Assembly: GCA_903829855.1 (NCBI GenBank)
Contig: CAIKRN010000144.1
Location: 1 to 18,457, forward strand
From: an uncultured Opitutia bacterium
GTDB lineage: Bacteria; Verrucomicrobiota; Verrucomicrobiia; Opitutales; UBA953
DNA length: 18,457 bases
Direction: 5' to 3'
Under the pieces are notes generated by a model. It did no database searches, was not told the DNA's origin, and worked only from the letters and a program-made list of their open reading frames with translations. This document shows, one piece after another, positions 1 to 7,075 of the stretch (its first letter is position 1; each line of letters opens with the position of its first letter). A program made the translations under genes and the position numbers.

Positions 1-1
1 C

Positions 2-106
2 ATCCTGCGTGCCGACTACCATAAGGAAGAGCCAGTCATCGTTTCCGTGGGGGAAAAGGGCTTGGTGTTCACACAGAAGAAGAGTGGCGCGGATGCCGGT
101 GCCTAA
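2..106 (+). CDS. C-terminal tail of an unrecognised protein (truncated by window edge)
   Basis: An open frame enters from the left edge and ends at TAA 104-106, giving about 34 residues. The visible tail has a short hydrophobic beta-strand-like stretch (PVIVSVGEKGLVF) followed by a polar Lys/Gly/Ala end. The next gene starts 3 bases later, which suggests that both belong to one transcript. The fragment is too short for me to name a family. An ExbD/TolR-like tail came to mind but nothing diagnostic is visible, so I leave it unassigned. Confidence 0.6.
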   Translation: MLRADYHKEEPVIVSVGEKGLVFTQKKSGADAGA

Positions 107-109
107 GCG

Positions 110-457
110 ATGAACCGTCCAGTCGCTGCAGGCCTCTTGGGGGGGATTGCCATCGCCCTAGGGGCCTTCGGTGCGCACGGCTTTAAGGAATGCCTGGCAT
201 TACTCCCTGAAGCCGTTGGCTGGTGGCAGACGGCGACATTCTATCTGCTGACGCATGCCGTCGCCATTGGGGCTATAAACAGCCGGTCCGTGTGGCCCAG
301 CCGTTTATGGGTGATTGGCTCCACCATCTTCGCTGGTACGCTTTATGCCATGGCGTTGGGTGCGCCGCGGTGGTTGGGGGCGGTTACGCCCGTCGGTGGG
401 GCGAGCCTTATCGCGGGCTGGATTATTTTAGCTTGGTCTGCTCGTCAGGAATCCTGA
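110..457 (+). CDS. DUF423 family small integral membrane protein (YgdD-like)
   Basis: This is a 115-residue hydrophobic protein with the hallmarks of the DUF423/YgdD family. They are GAFGAHG near residues 18-24 in the first membrane segment, a WWQTATFYLLTHA segment at 38-50, an AGTLYAMALGAPRWLG segment around 75-90, and a TPVGGASLIAGW segment at 93-104. Three or four membrane helices are likely, and the length is normal for the family (about 120). The biochemical role of the family is not established. It starts 3 bases after the preceding stop codon, so co-transcription is likely. No Shine-Dalgarno is visible upstream of the ATG. Confidence 0.9.
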   Translation: MNRPVAAGLLGGIAIALGAFGAHGFKECLALLPEAVGWWQTATFYLLTHAVAIGAINSRSVWPSRLWVIGSTIFAGTLYAMALGAPRWLGAVTPVGGASLIAGWIILAWSARQES

Positions 458-492
458 CTTGCCGAAAGTCGGTTCACCCGAGACGGTGAGGC

Positions 493-900
493 ATGGCGGA
501 GCCTTTCACTTATCACGATGACGGCGGCGAAGAACTCGAGCCAGCCGAGCGCGAAGTGGTCTGCCGATATTATCTCGAAGCTGGCCCGAAGCATACGGAG
601 TTTGTGACGCAGTTCCTCGGCCCGAGCGAATGCCGGAAATTTGACGTGCTTTGGGAGGAATCCGACATGACGGAGGAAGTTGCCGTCGCAGTCGCTTGGC
701 TACCTCGTGGCCAGCTGGAAGGCTTTGAATTATGGCAGGCTCTCGCGCTAGCCTTCTGGAACATCAAGAAGGAAGGCGAGTACTGGGATAACCACGATTG
801 TGTCGAGGTTATCGACCGTGAAGACACCTTGATCCCCGCCGAAGCGTTCCGGGCGGTGCTGACGGCGGTTTGGGCCCCCGAGTCGCAGGAGGATAACTAA
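493..900 (+). CDS. Hypothetical acidic soluble protein, family not recognised
   Basis: This 135-residue protein has no signal peptide or membrane segment. It is rich in Glu/Asp and unusually rich in tryptophan (six Trp, near residues 54, 69, 81, 89, 98 and 127). Three cysteines (24, 47, 103) are not arranged as a metal motif. It reads as a folded mixed alpha/beta protein rather than low complexity, which supports it being real. It lies 35 bases after the DUF423 gene on the same strand. A GAGG sits only one base from the ATG, too close to be a good ribosome-binding site. I do not recognise the family and assign no function. Confidence 0.7.
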   Translation: MAEPFTYHDDGGEELEPAEREVVCRYYLEAGPKHTEFVTQFLGPSECRKFDVLWEESDMTEEVAVAVAWLPRGQLEGFELWQALALAFWNIKKEGEYWDNHDCVEVIDREDTLIPAEAFRAVLTAVWAPESQEDN

Positions 901-984
901 AAGGCTGACGAGGGACGTAGGGAGGTTAAGCCTGCGGGTATGACTTCCTGCCTTGGTCCGGCGTTTTCGAAATAATCTTATCTC

Positions 985-1914
985 ATGAAAACTCAGTCCC
1001 TCGGTCAGACTTCATTACAATCTAGTCGGCTTGCTTATGGCTGCTGGCGCATCGCCACGCAAGGCGAGGTGGCAGCCGACTATGCGACGGCCAAGGCGGC
1101 CATCTTTGCCGCCGTCGACGCCGGCTACACGCTCTTCGACCACGCTGATATCTACTGCGACGGGGAAGCCGAGCGCGTCTTCGGTCGTATCCTCCACGAG
1201 AATCCTACTTTACGCGCTGGCATGACCATCGCCACGAAAGGCGGGATCCGCTTTAAGCATCGTCCGGCGGGTGCTCCCGTCCGTTATGATTTCTCGCGCC
1301 AGCATCTTATCAGTCAGGCGGAACTTTCGTTGAAGCAGCTAGGAGTGGAGTGTATCGATCTCCTCCACCTCCATCGCCCGGATTATCTCATGGATGCGGA
1401 GGAAGTCGCGGGTGCGTTCACGGCGCTCCGACAGGCCGGAAAAGTCCGCGAATTCGGCGTCAGCAACTTCAGTCCCTCGCAGTTCTCGCTCCTTCAGTCG
1501 CGGTTATCCTTCCCGCTGGCTGTGAACCAGGTCGAGGTGAGTCTCGTGCAATTATACGCGTTGCACGATGGCACGCTGGACCAGTGCCAGCAGTTGAAAG
1601 TCACGCCGCTGGCCTGGAGTCCACTGGGGGCTGGATTGCTGGGTGCGGGAGGAAAGGACCTCTTGCCCGGACAAGCCCATTACAACCCCGCCTGCGTCTT
1701 GCCGGTGCTGGACCGCATCGCCCAAGAACGCGGTCTCCCACGTGAGGTGATTGCCCTAGCCTGGTTGCTTAAGCACCCTGCCCGGATGATTCCCATCGTT
1801 GGAAGCACAAATCCGGCCCGAATTAAGCAAATTGCACAGGCTGATCAGCTCGAATTGACCCGGGAGGAGTGGTATCACCTCGTGACGGTCGCGCGTGGCG
1901 CCGAGATGCCTTAA
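985..1914 (+). CDS. Aldo/keto reductase (YdhF-like)
   Basis: This is an NADP(H)-dependent oxidoreductase of the aldo/keto reductase superfamily, 309 residues, the expected size for a full TIM barrel. The catalytic tetrad is readable: Asp52 and Tyr57 in FDHADIY, Lys85 in IATKGG, and His130 in LLHLHRPD. Cofactor-side motifs follow: GVSNFSPSQF (158-167), NQVEVS (181-186), and the C-terminal IPIVGSTNPARI that binds the cofactor phosphate. Overall order and spacing resemble E. coli YdhF. The substrate cannot be predicted. The gene stands alone between an 84-base gap upstream and the peroxidase downstream. I see no Shine-Dalgarno upstream of the ATG. Confidence 0.93.
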   Translation: MKTQSLGQTSLQSSRLAYGCWRIATQGEVAADYATAKAAIFAAVDAGYTLFDHADIYCDGEAERVFGRILHENPTLRAGMTIATKGGIRFKHRPAGAPVRYDFSRQHLISQAELSLKQLGVECIDLLHLHRPDYLMDAEEVAGAFTALRQAGKVREFGVSNFSPSQFSLLQSRLSFPLAVNQVEVSLVQLYALHDGTLDQCQQLKVTPLAWSPLGAGLLGAGGKDLLPGQAHYNPACVLPVLDRIAQERGLPREVIALAWLLKHPARMIPIVGSTNPARIKQIAQADQLELTREEWYHLVTVARGAEMP

Positions 1915-1958
1915 GGTCGGTCGCTTGACCCCGGGCTACCCATGGATTGAATGATGTC

Positions 1959-2504
1959 ATGTTCCGCACCGCTTTAATTCTTACCCTTCTTATGACTGCA
2001 CTCTCCGCGGCTGAGCCTGCCCCCGGTTTGCTCGGCGTTCCCGTAAAAGACATCGACGGCAAAGACGTCACGCTCGGTGCGGTCAAGGGCGGCAAGGTCT
2101 GGCTGGTCGTCAATGTTGCCAGCGAGTGCGGTTATACCCGTCAATATGCTGGCCTGCAGTCCCTTTACGACGCGAATAAATCCAAAGGGCTCGTCGTCGC
2201 TGGCTTCCCTTGTAATGATTTCGGCGGGCAGGAGCCCGGCACGGATAAGGCCATCAAGAAATTCTGTAAGACAAGTTTCAATGTCACTTTCCCGATGTAC
2301 GCCAAAGTGAAGATTAAGGGCGATAAGCCCCACCCGCTTTTCGAAAAGATGATGAGTAAGGCGGAAGGCTTCCCTGGTCCGGTCGGTTGGAACTTTAATA
2401 AATTCCTTATCGGTGCAGACGGTAAGCTGATCGCCCGTTTCGCCTCTGATACCGAGCCCGATTCGGACGAGCTTCAGAAAGCCATTGATAAGGCTTTGAA
2501 GTAA
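1959..2504 (+). CDS. Exported glutathione peroxidase family protein (Cys type)
   Basis: This is a thiol peroxidase of the GPx family, which reduces hydroperoxides. Non-selenium bacterial members usually draw electrons from thioredoxin (family knowledge). Counting from the ATG at 1959 (181 residues), the peroxidatic Cys57 is in NVASECGYT, Gln91 in CNDFGGQEPG and Trp144 in WNFNKFL, the classic triad. A second Cys at 85 or 103 could be the resolving cysteine. Residues 1-18 form a hydrophobic signal peptide (FRTALILTLLMTALSAA), so the enzyme probably acts in the periplasm. A TTG 12 bases upstream (1947) is in frame, but the ATG gives a normal signal peptide and is preferred. The 44-base gap after the reductase shows no clear promoter. 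Confidence 0.92.
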   Translation: MFRTALILTLLMTALSAAEPAPGLLGVPVKDIDGKDVTLGAVKGGKVWLVVNVASECGYTRQYAGLQSLYDANKSKGLVVAGFPCNDFGGQEPGTDKAIKKFCKTSFNVTFPMYAKVKIKGDKPHPLFEKMMSKAEGFPGPVGWNFNKFLIGADGKLIARFASDTEPDSDELQKAIDKALK

Positions 2505-2551
2505 GACGGACTGCTGGGCTCCAGCGTGCTGCTCGACGAACGGGCTTAAGG

Positions 2552-2905
2552 TTACGCGGGTCCGGCGAAGCGAAGCGATTCGACGACTTTTCCGCCGACG
2601 AGGTGCTCGGTAATGATACGGTCGAGGTTCTCGGGTGTACAGTGGCGGTACCAGATGCCGTCAGGGTAGATGACAGCGACGGGACCCTCGACGCACACAC
2701 GCAAGCAATCTGCTTTGGTTCGTTGGATGCCGCCTTTCTCGGAGAGGCCGAGTTGCTTCAGACGCGTCTTAAGGTGCTCCCACGATTTCGCTGCTTGTTC
2801 GCCTCCGCAGCACGCCTGTTCGGAGGACTTTACGCAGAGAAAGATATGCCTTTTTGTGGCGCCTAGACCCAGCGCTTCGGCTACGCGGGCAGCGTCATTG
2901 TTCAT
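2552..2905 (-). CDS. Thioredoxin-fold [2Fe-2S] ferredoxin
   Basis: This 117-residue protein is of the thioredoxin-like [2Fe-2S] ferredoxin family. The probable cluster ligands are Cys24 in HIFLCV, Cys32 or Cys33 in ACCGG, and Cys67 and Cys71 in the pattern CLRVCVEGPVAVIYPDGIWY. That C-x3-C-x3-P-V-A-V-x-Y-P-x-G-x-W-Y signature is characteristic. It is an electron carrier with unknown partner. Its ATG overlaps the stop of the upstream exonuclease by four bases (ATGA, 2902-2905), so the two are probably translationally coupled. The gene ends 47 bases from the convergent peroxidase gene. Confidence 0.9.
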   Translation of the reverse strand: MNNDAARVAEALGLGATKRHIFLCVKSSEQACCGGEQAAKSWEHLKTRLKQLGLSEKGGIQRTKADCLRVCVEGPVAVIYPDGIWYRHCTPENLDRIITEHLVGGKVVESLRFAGPA

Positions 2906-3576
2906 TCGAACCGGGGGATCAGACCGTCCTGCTCGAGCTTCAGGAACAGCTCACGGCTGAACCAAGCATCATTCGCAGCATACTGAATTTGTCGTTCATC
3001 AAGCGGTTTGGCCCAGTTGGAAGTCTGGACCTTTTTGGACTTCTTCATCTGTAGGCGCAGGAAGTGGGCGGCGAGCGCCTGCAGGCCGGTGTTTACCAAG
3101 CCAGTCTTCTTCGTGTGGTCGGCGATATCGATGAAGCCGCGGTCATCAAAAGGCGCACGGGCTCGCAGGTTCTTGACGTCATCGCGGACGGCGACGCCCA
3201 CCTTCGCTTGGCGATCATTGCAGAGCACAGGGAAGGCGAGCGGGATACCGCCGCAGTGATCTAGGCGGAAGACAAAGATATGGTGTTCGCCCGCCAGCTG
3301 CAGGATTGAAGGCAGGTTGTATTCCCCGCGGGTATGTGAAGGCTTGGTCTCGGTGTCGAAGCCCAGGACGCGGTCACGAGCGAGTGAAGCAATGGCTTTC
3401 TCGGCATCACGTTCCGACTCGATTAACTCAATGGGGCCGGTCCACTCGCCGACGGGGAGAGATTCGATGAAATCCTTCTCAATGCGGAGGCCGCCTTGGG
3501 CCCGGCCACCCTGAGTGTCCAGAGGGGCATCGGCGCCCGGCTGGGAGGCTTCTGGGTTGTTTTCGGACTCTTCCAC
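2902..3576 (-). CDS. 3'-5' exonuclease, DEDDy (RNase D/WRN-like) family
   Basis: This 224-residue protein carries a DnaQ-like 3'-5' exonuclease domain that degrades DNA or RNA ends. Exo I is FDTET (Asp74, Glu76). Exo II is probably Asp132 or Asp133 in VGVAVRDDVKNL. Exo III is YAANDAW with Tyr199 and Asp203, which makes it DEDDy type, preceded by SNWAKPLDERQIQ typical of this subgroup. It lacks an HRDC domain, so it is not full-length RNase D. The first 30 residues are polar and probably disordered. The start at 3576 is a GTG with no Shine-Dalgarno, so the true start is uncertain. It overlaps the ferredoxin gene by ATGA. Confidence 0.88.
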   Translation of the reverse strand: MEESENNPEASQPGADAPLDTQGGRAQGGLRIEKDFIESLPVGEWTGPIELIESERDAEKAIASLARDRVLGFDTETKPSHTRGEYNLPSILQLAGEHHIFVFRLDHCGGIPLAFPVLCNDRQAKVGVAVRDDVKNLRARAPFDDRGFIDIADHTKKTGLVNTGLQALAAHFLRLQMKKSKKVQTSNWAKPLDERQIQYAANDAWFSRELFLKLEQDGLIPRFE

Positions 3577-3641
3577 GACCGAAAGGCAAAGGAGCAGCGG
3601 TCCATTGGCAACCAGAGACTCCCGAGGGCGGGAAAAAAGCG

Positions 3642-3671
3642 TTGACCGTGCCCGCGGGCTGACCTTTGTTT
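3642..3671 (+). promoter_or_regulatory. Possible promoter for tRNA-Ala
   Basis: TTGACC (3642-3647) matches five of six bases of a sigma-70 -35 box. The -10 at 18-base spacing (3666-3671, TTGTTT) is poor. The expected start would lie about 8-10 bases before the mature tRNA 5' end at 3687, which fits a tRNA promoter. Position supports it more than sequence. Confidence 0.35.
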
Positions 3672-3686
3672 ACCTTCCCATTTAAC

Positions 3687-3762
<76 letters not shown>

Positions 3763-3765
3763 TTC

Positions 3766-3799
3766 AAAACCGGCCGTCTTCTTCCAGGAAGGCGGCCGG
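3766..3799 (-). terminator. Strong hairpin between tRNA-Ala and the convergent gene, probable terminator
   Basis: A 12-base-pair stem (3770-3781 with 3788-3799, one G-T wobble) closes a 6-base loop. Read on the minus strand it is followed by TTTT (3769-3766) and lies 27 bases after the stop of the minus-strand gene ending at 3826, so it looks like that gene's terminator. It also sits 7 bases after the tRNA CCA end and could stop or help process the tRNA transcript, but no T-tract follows on the plus strand. The T-tract on the minus side is short. Confidence 0.6.
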
Positions 3800-3825
3800 A
3801 CTCGTTGACGAGGGTCCCGAGGCCC

Positions 3826-4827
3826 TTAGCGCAAGGGGAGTTGGTTGAGTAGGGATCGGCAGTCCGACTGGAGTCGGGCTTCGATGGTAGAGGTGTCTCG
3901 GCTGACCTTCTCAAGGGATTCAATGGCGGCCGATACGGCTTTCTTAAAGACGAGGATTTCGCCTTTGCTCGCCTTACCTTCAGGTTTCTCGGCTAGGTCG
4001 CCAGCGATGGTTTCATATCTCCGTAGGGCGGTGAGGATGGTCTTCCGGTCTTCGGTGGAGCGGCGGAGCATCATCCAGATGGGCTTTCCCTTAGTGCCGC
4101 CCTCGGAGAGCATGCGAAGATAGCCAATCGCATTGAAAGGCTTGGCGTCCTCCGCGAAATCCTTCTTGGCGGCGGTTTCCTTTTCAAGGTTGTCCGGGTT
4201 GCGCGCGCTGGCCTTACTGTCGCCAGCTTTGGTCTTGGTGGCCGCCGTCGCTAGTTTGCGAGGCTTGACGATCTTTTCACCCTTCTCTTTTTCCTCCATA
4301 GGGGCTTCGGCTTTTACGATCACCTCGTTTTTTCCGACAATTTTACTGGCCTTCTTGAGGTCTTCGTAGCCAGCCCAGAAGAGGGTCTCATCGAGCTGGA
4401 ACTCTTTGCATACGATTTCGATTTTCTCAATCGGCATACCCTTCAGGCCGTCTTGGAGGGCGATGGTGCAGTTTTTTACCAAAGTCTTGTAGTCCACCGC
4501 TGTTATCTCGGCCGCAAAGGGGTCAACCTCGGCATCCTTCTTCGCCATTTTCTTTTCCTCGGATGGAGCGGCCATGAGCAACTCGCGTTCGGCCCAGATT
4601 TTGGGGTTATTCTTTTTGATCCAATCTAGGTCAAGGTCTTCCCACTTGTATGAAAGAACCGCGTCTTTGTCCGTCAATTTTACCATGATGGAGGTTTCGT
4701 CCAGGGTGATATACTCGAAGGTCACCACGGTAGCGTTGCCAGCTTTACGTAGTTGGACGGTCTCAGCCTGGGCCGGGTGGCAGATCAAGCAAAGCAGGGC
4801 GGCGAGCAGAAATCGAACGGGGTACAC
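3826..4827 (-). CDS. Exported protein of unknown function with lysine/alanine-rich linker
   Basis: From the GTG at 4827 this encodes 333 residues beginning with a good Sec signal peptide (YPVRFLLAALLCLICHPAQA, predicted cut after residue 21). The mature N-terminus, about 65 residues, is a beta-rich module with a WEDLDLDWIKKNNPKIW segment. It loosely recalls the SHD1-like modules of exported planctomycete and verrucomicrobial proteins, but I cannot assign it. A low-complexity Lys/Ala/Glu linker follows (about 175-245), then a helical C-terminal part. The frame stays open upstream to a TTG at 4908, but that codon lies in the T-tract of the preceding gene's terminator, so the later GTG is preferred. 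Function unknown. Confidence 0.7.
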   Translation of the reverse strand: MYPVRFLLAALLCLICHPAQAETVQLRKAGNATVVTFEYITLDETSIMVKLTDKDAVLSYKWEDLDLDWIKKNNPKIWAERELLMAAPSEEKKMAKKDAEVDPFAAEITAVDYKTLVKNCTIALQDGLKGMPIEKIEIVCKEFQLDETLFWAGYEDLKKASKIVGKNEVIVKAEAPMEEKEKGEKIVKPRKLATAATKTKAGDSKASARNPDNLEKETAAKKDFAEDAKPFNAIGYLRMLSEGGTKGKPIWMMLRRSTEDRKTILTALRRYETIAGDLAEKPEGKASKGEILVFKKAVSAAIESLEKVSRDTSTIEARLQSDCRSLLNQLPLR

Positions 4828-4902
4828 GTAAGTAGTTAAAAGGGGTGAGGGGGGTGTCCGCAAATCTAGAACACCGGGGATGGCGTATCGGTTGCGGCTA
4901 AT

Positions 4903-4933
4903 AAACAAAAAGACCGCCTAAAGGCGGTCTTTT
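4903..4933 (-). terminator. Bidirectional intrinsic terminator after the acyl carrier protein gene
   Basis: A GACCGCC/GGCGGTC stem (4912-4918 with 4923-4929) has a TAAA loop and flanking A/T pairs that extend it to about 11 pairs. On the minus strand it is followed by TTTTTGTTTA, a textbook Rho-independent terminator 20 bases after the ACP stop. On the plus strand it is followed by TTTT, so it can work both ways. Confidence 0.9.
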
Positions 4934-4952
4934 AAGTCCTGTGCCTGGCCGC

Positions 4953-5213
4953 TTACTTGCCAGACTTGGCTTGGAACTTTGGGAGCAGGTAGTTGGCGCA
5001 GGAATCCAGGGAGGCAAGTTGGACGTAGTCGGCCTCGGGAACTTCAATGCCGTGCTTCTTGCGCAGTTCCATAACGATATCCAGGAAGTCCATGGAGTCG
5101 AGGGACAGTTGGTCGCGGAGGCGAACTTCCGCCTTAACGGTGGTTAGATCCTCGTCTGGTGCGATGTCGGCGATGATGTCGAGAACGACCTGCTTGATGT
5201 CTTCCTTGGTCAT
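4953..5213 (-). CDS. Acyl carrier protein
   Basis: From the ATG at 5213 this encodes an 86-residue acyl carrier protein. Ser40 in LDSMDF is the 4'-phosphopantetheine attachment site (the DS-[LM]-[DE] motif). It is followed by the conserved helix-III region IVMELRKKHGIEVPE. The protein carries growing acyl chains in the cytoplasm. An in-frame ATG at 5261 would add 16 residues and overlap the upstream synthase stop. I prefer 5213 because the protein then starts at the usual ACP point (MTKEDIKQVV). It lies 34 bases downstream of the synthase gene and is probably its dedicated partner. The usual fabD-fabG-acpP-fabF context is absent, so it may be a secondary ACP. Confidence 0.88.
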   Translation of the reverse strand: MTKEDIKQVVLDIIADIAPDEDLTTVKAEVRLRDQLSLDSMDFLDIVMELRKKHGIEVPEADYVQLASLDSCANYLLPKFQAKSGK

Positions 5214-5247
5214 ATTGTCAGGGCTTGTTTCAAACGCCCAATGCCGG

Positions 5248-6489
5248 TCAGGCAACCCCATATTTCTTCACAATGAGGGCAGAATTGATTCCCAGCATAC
5301 CAAAGGAGTTGTTCAGGATCGCGTTTACACGCTCAACCTTGACCGGTTGGTTGATTACGAGGCCTGGCAAGGCGCATTCTGGGTCTAATTCGTCAATATT
5401 GATGGTGGGATGGACCCAGCCGTCCTCAAACGAGGGCAGATTGCCGGCTAGTTCAAGCGCACCGGCCGCCCCCATGCAGTGTCCGATAAAGCTCTTGGTG
5501 TTGTTAATCTTGGTTTCTGGGCAGTCGGTGAAGACAGCTCTTAGGGCGGTGCATTCTTGAATGTCGCCCAGTGCCGTCGCCGTGGCATGGGTGGAGACAA
5601 TCTGGATGTCCTGGGGCTTCATCCCCGCTCGCTTAAGCGCCATGCGGACGCACTCCGTCTGCCTTTCGGGGTTGGGGAGGACGGCGTCGGTGGCGTCAGA
5701 GTTGATGCACCAGCCGGCAATTTCGGCGATGATCCGGGCGCCGCGGGCGAGGGCGTCGTCGAGGCGTTCCAGGACGTAGATAGCGCCACCTTCGGAAATC
5801 ACGATGCCATTGCGATTCTTGTCGAACGGGCGCGAGGCTTTCGTGGGGTCTTCATGGGCGCCCAGCGCCCCTTGGTTCTTGAAGCCAGCAAAGATTCCAA
5901 AGGTGTGGATGGATTCCGAAACGCCCCCCGCAAAAGCGATGTCGACCTCGCCGAGCTGCAGCATCTGGGCGGCCTGAATGAGCCCAGCGTTGCCGGCGGC
6001 ACAGGCGGCACCGATCGTGTAATGAGGGCCCGTGATCCCCATGTTCATGGTCACTTCCCCGGCGGGGTTATTCGCCACCGTGCGCGGGTTGTGGTGATGC
6101 GTCCAATACTTGGTGTCGTTGCCGAACTGTGAAATATTATGAATCTCATTCTCGGTCTCGACGTTGCCGTGTTCAGTGATGCCGAGGTAGACGCCTACGC
6201 GGGACTTATCGACTTTGTCCCAGTCGAGGCCGGAGTCACCGAGGGCTTCGCGGGAGCAGTAAATGGAGATGGATCCGACGCGGGTGCCATTGCGGATTTC
6301 TTTTCGCTTCTGCCATTTAGTGGCATCGAAGTCGCAAACGCCCGCGGGATGGCGGCCCATGTGGCGGACGTCGATAACGGCGATTCTCGCCTTGCCGGCC
6401 AAGAGGTTGGCTCGGAACTCGGCGAGGGAGTTGCCGTTGGGGGCGGTGAGGCCCAGGCCGGTGATGACAATGCGGGGCTTGGTGGACAT
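5248..6489 (-). CDS. Beta-ketoacyl-ACP synthase, FabF/KAS II-like, divergent
   Basis: This 413-residue thiolase-fold enzyme (from ATG 6489) condenses malonyl-ACP with an acyl chain. The Cys-His-His triad is intact: Cys163 in IGAACAAGNAG, His301 in VSTHATATALGD and His337 in NTKSFIGHCMGAAGALE, with Lys332 in TKS. The C-terminal loop, usually NSFGFGGTN in FabF, reads NSFGMLGIN (394-402), so the gating Phe and the Thr are replaced. That argues against the ordinary housekeeping FabF. The start is supported by GGAAG eight bases upstream, the only good Shine-Dalgarno I found in the window. In-frame ATGs at 6522 and 6504 are less likely. It is followed by an ACP gene and is divergent from mcsA. Confidence 0.88.
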   Translation of the reverse strand: MSTKPRIVITGLGLTAPNGNSLAEFRANLLAGKARIAVIDVRHMGRHPAGVCDFDATKWQKRKEIRNGTRVGSISIYCSREALGDSGLDWDKVDKSRVGVYLGITEHGNVETENEIHNISQFGNDTKYWTHHHNPRTVANNPAGEVTMNMGITGPHYTIGAACAAGNAGLIQAAQMLQLGEVDIAFAGGVSESIHTFGIFAGFKNQGALGAHEDPTKASRPFDKNRNGIVISEGGAIYVLERLDDALARGARIIAEIAGWCINSDATDAVLPNPERQTECVRMALKRAGMKPQDIQIVSTHATATALGDIQECTALRAVFTDCPETKINNTKSFIGHCMGAAGALELAGNLPSFEDGWVHPTINIDELDPECALPGLVINQPVKVERVNAILNNSFGMLGINSALIVKKYGVA

Positions 6490-6587
6490 CTGACAGGCTT
6501 CCATCAAGCCCTCGTCGGGCATGAAGTCAAACCCCGCTCCCCGCTTGCCCTTGCCAAGTGGTTCGACCCCGTTTTCGATGTTCCCCG

Positions 6588-7073
6588 ATGTCCAAACCAT
6601 TAAAGTGCTCGCTCTGCGAGGAGGCCGCTACGGTCCACCTCGCTCAGGTCGTCCACAATAAGGTGACCAAGGTCCATCTCTGCGAGGCCTGTGCTCAGAA
6701 GGGCGGGGCGACGGATCCGGCGGTCTTTCAGCTGGCCGACGCATTAACGTCCGCCACCCAGGCCGCGCCGACGACCACCTGCCCTCAATGCGGCTTCACG
6801 GATATTGATTTTCGTAAGCGCGGTCGCCTCGGCTGTCCCTCCTGTTGGGAGGTCTTTGGCGACGCCCTCGGCGCCTTGCTCACGAAGGTGCAGCATGAGG
6901 CTGAACATGTCGGACGCGCCCCGGCTGGGATGTTGCCCACCGGCCAACTTCGGCGCCGCCTAGATGGCGCCCGCCGCGAGATGGAGCAGGCGGTCGCTGC
7001 CGAGAACTTTGAGGTCGCCGCTCGTCTGCGTGATGAGATTGCCGTGCTCGAACAACAACTCACCCCTTCCTGA
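6588..7073 (+). CDS. mcsA: McsA, zinc-binding activator of the protein-arginine kinase
   Basis: This 161-residue protein has two zinc-finger-like CxxC pairs per module. The first is C7-x2-C10 with C32-x2-C35, and the second is C65-x2-C68 with C83-x2-C86. A C-terminal UVR motif follows (about 121-158, LRRRLDGARREMEQAV then EVAARLRDEIAVLE). This architecture defines McsA, which binds and activates McsB. The ATG at 6588 is chosen because the cysteine module follows directly; the frame is open to a GTG at 6558. mcsB begins 2 bases after the stop, so they form an operon. The family is best known from Firmicutes, where it lies with ctsR and clpC; neither is present here. Confidence 0.92.
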   Translation: MSKPLKCSLCEEAATVHLAQVVHNKVTKVHLCEACAQKGGATDPAVFQLADALTSATQAAPTTTCPQCGFTDIDFRKRGRLGCPSCWEVFGDALGALLTKVQHEAEHVGRAPAGMLPTGQLRRRLDGARREMEQAVAAENFEVAARLRDEIAVLEQQLTPS

Positions 7074-7075
7074 AT

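Noticed and set aside
2513..2525. Small GCTGG/CCAGC hairpin between the peroxidase and ferredoxin genes
   Set aside because: Only five pairs, a 3-base loop and no T-tract on either strand; not convincing as a terminator.
4828..4908. N-terminal extension of the exported protein to a TTG at 4908
   Set aside because: The TTG lies within the T-tract of the ACP terminator, and the extension would put 27 polar residues before a good signal peptide.
5557..6132. A 191-codon plus-strand frame opposite the KAS gene
   Set aside because: It mirrors the conserved KAS codons and has low-complexity Gly/Val/Asp composition; not a gene.
6490..6587. Divergent promoters between the KAS gene and mcsA
   Set aside because: Promoters must exist nearby, but only weak matches (TTGCCA with TTCGAT on plus, TTGACT with TTGATG on minus) could be found.
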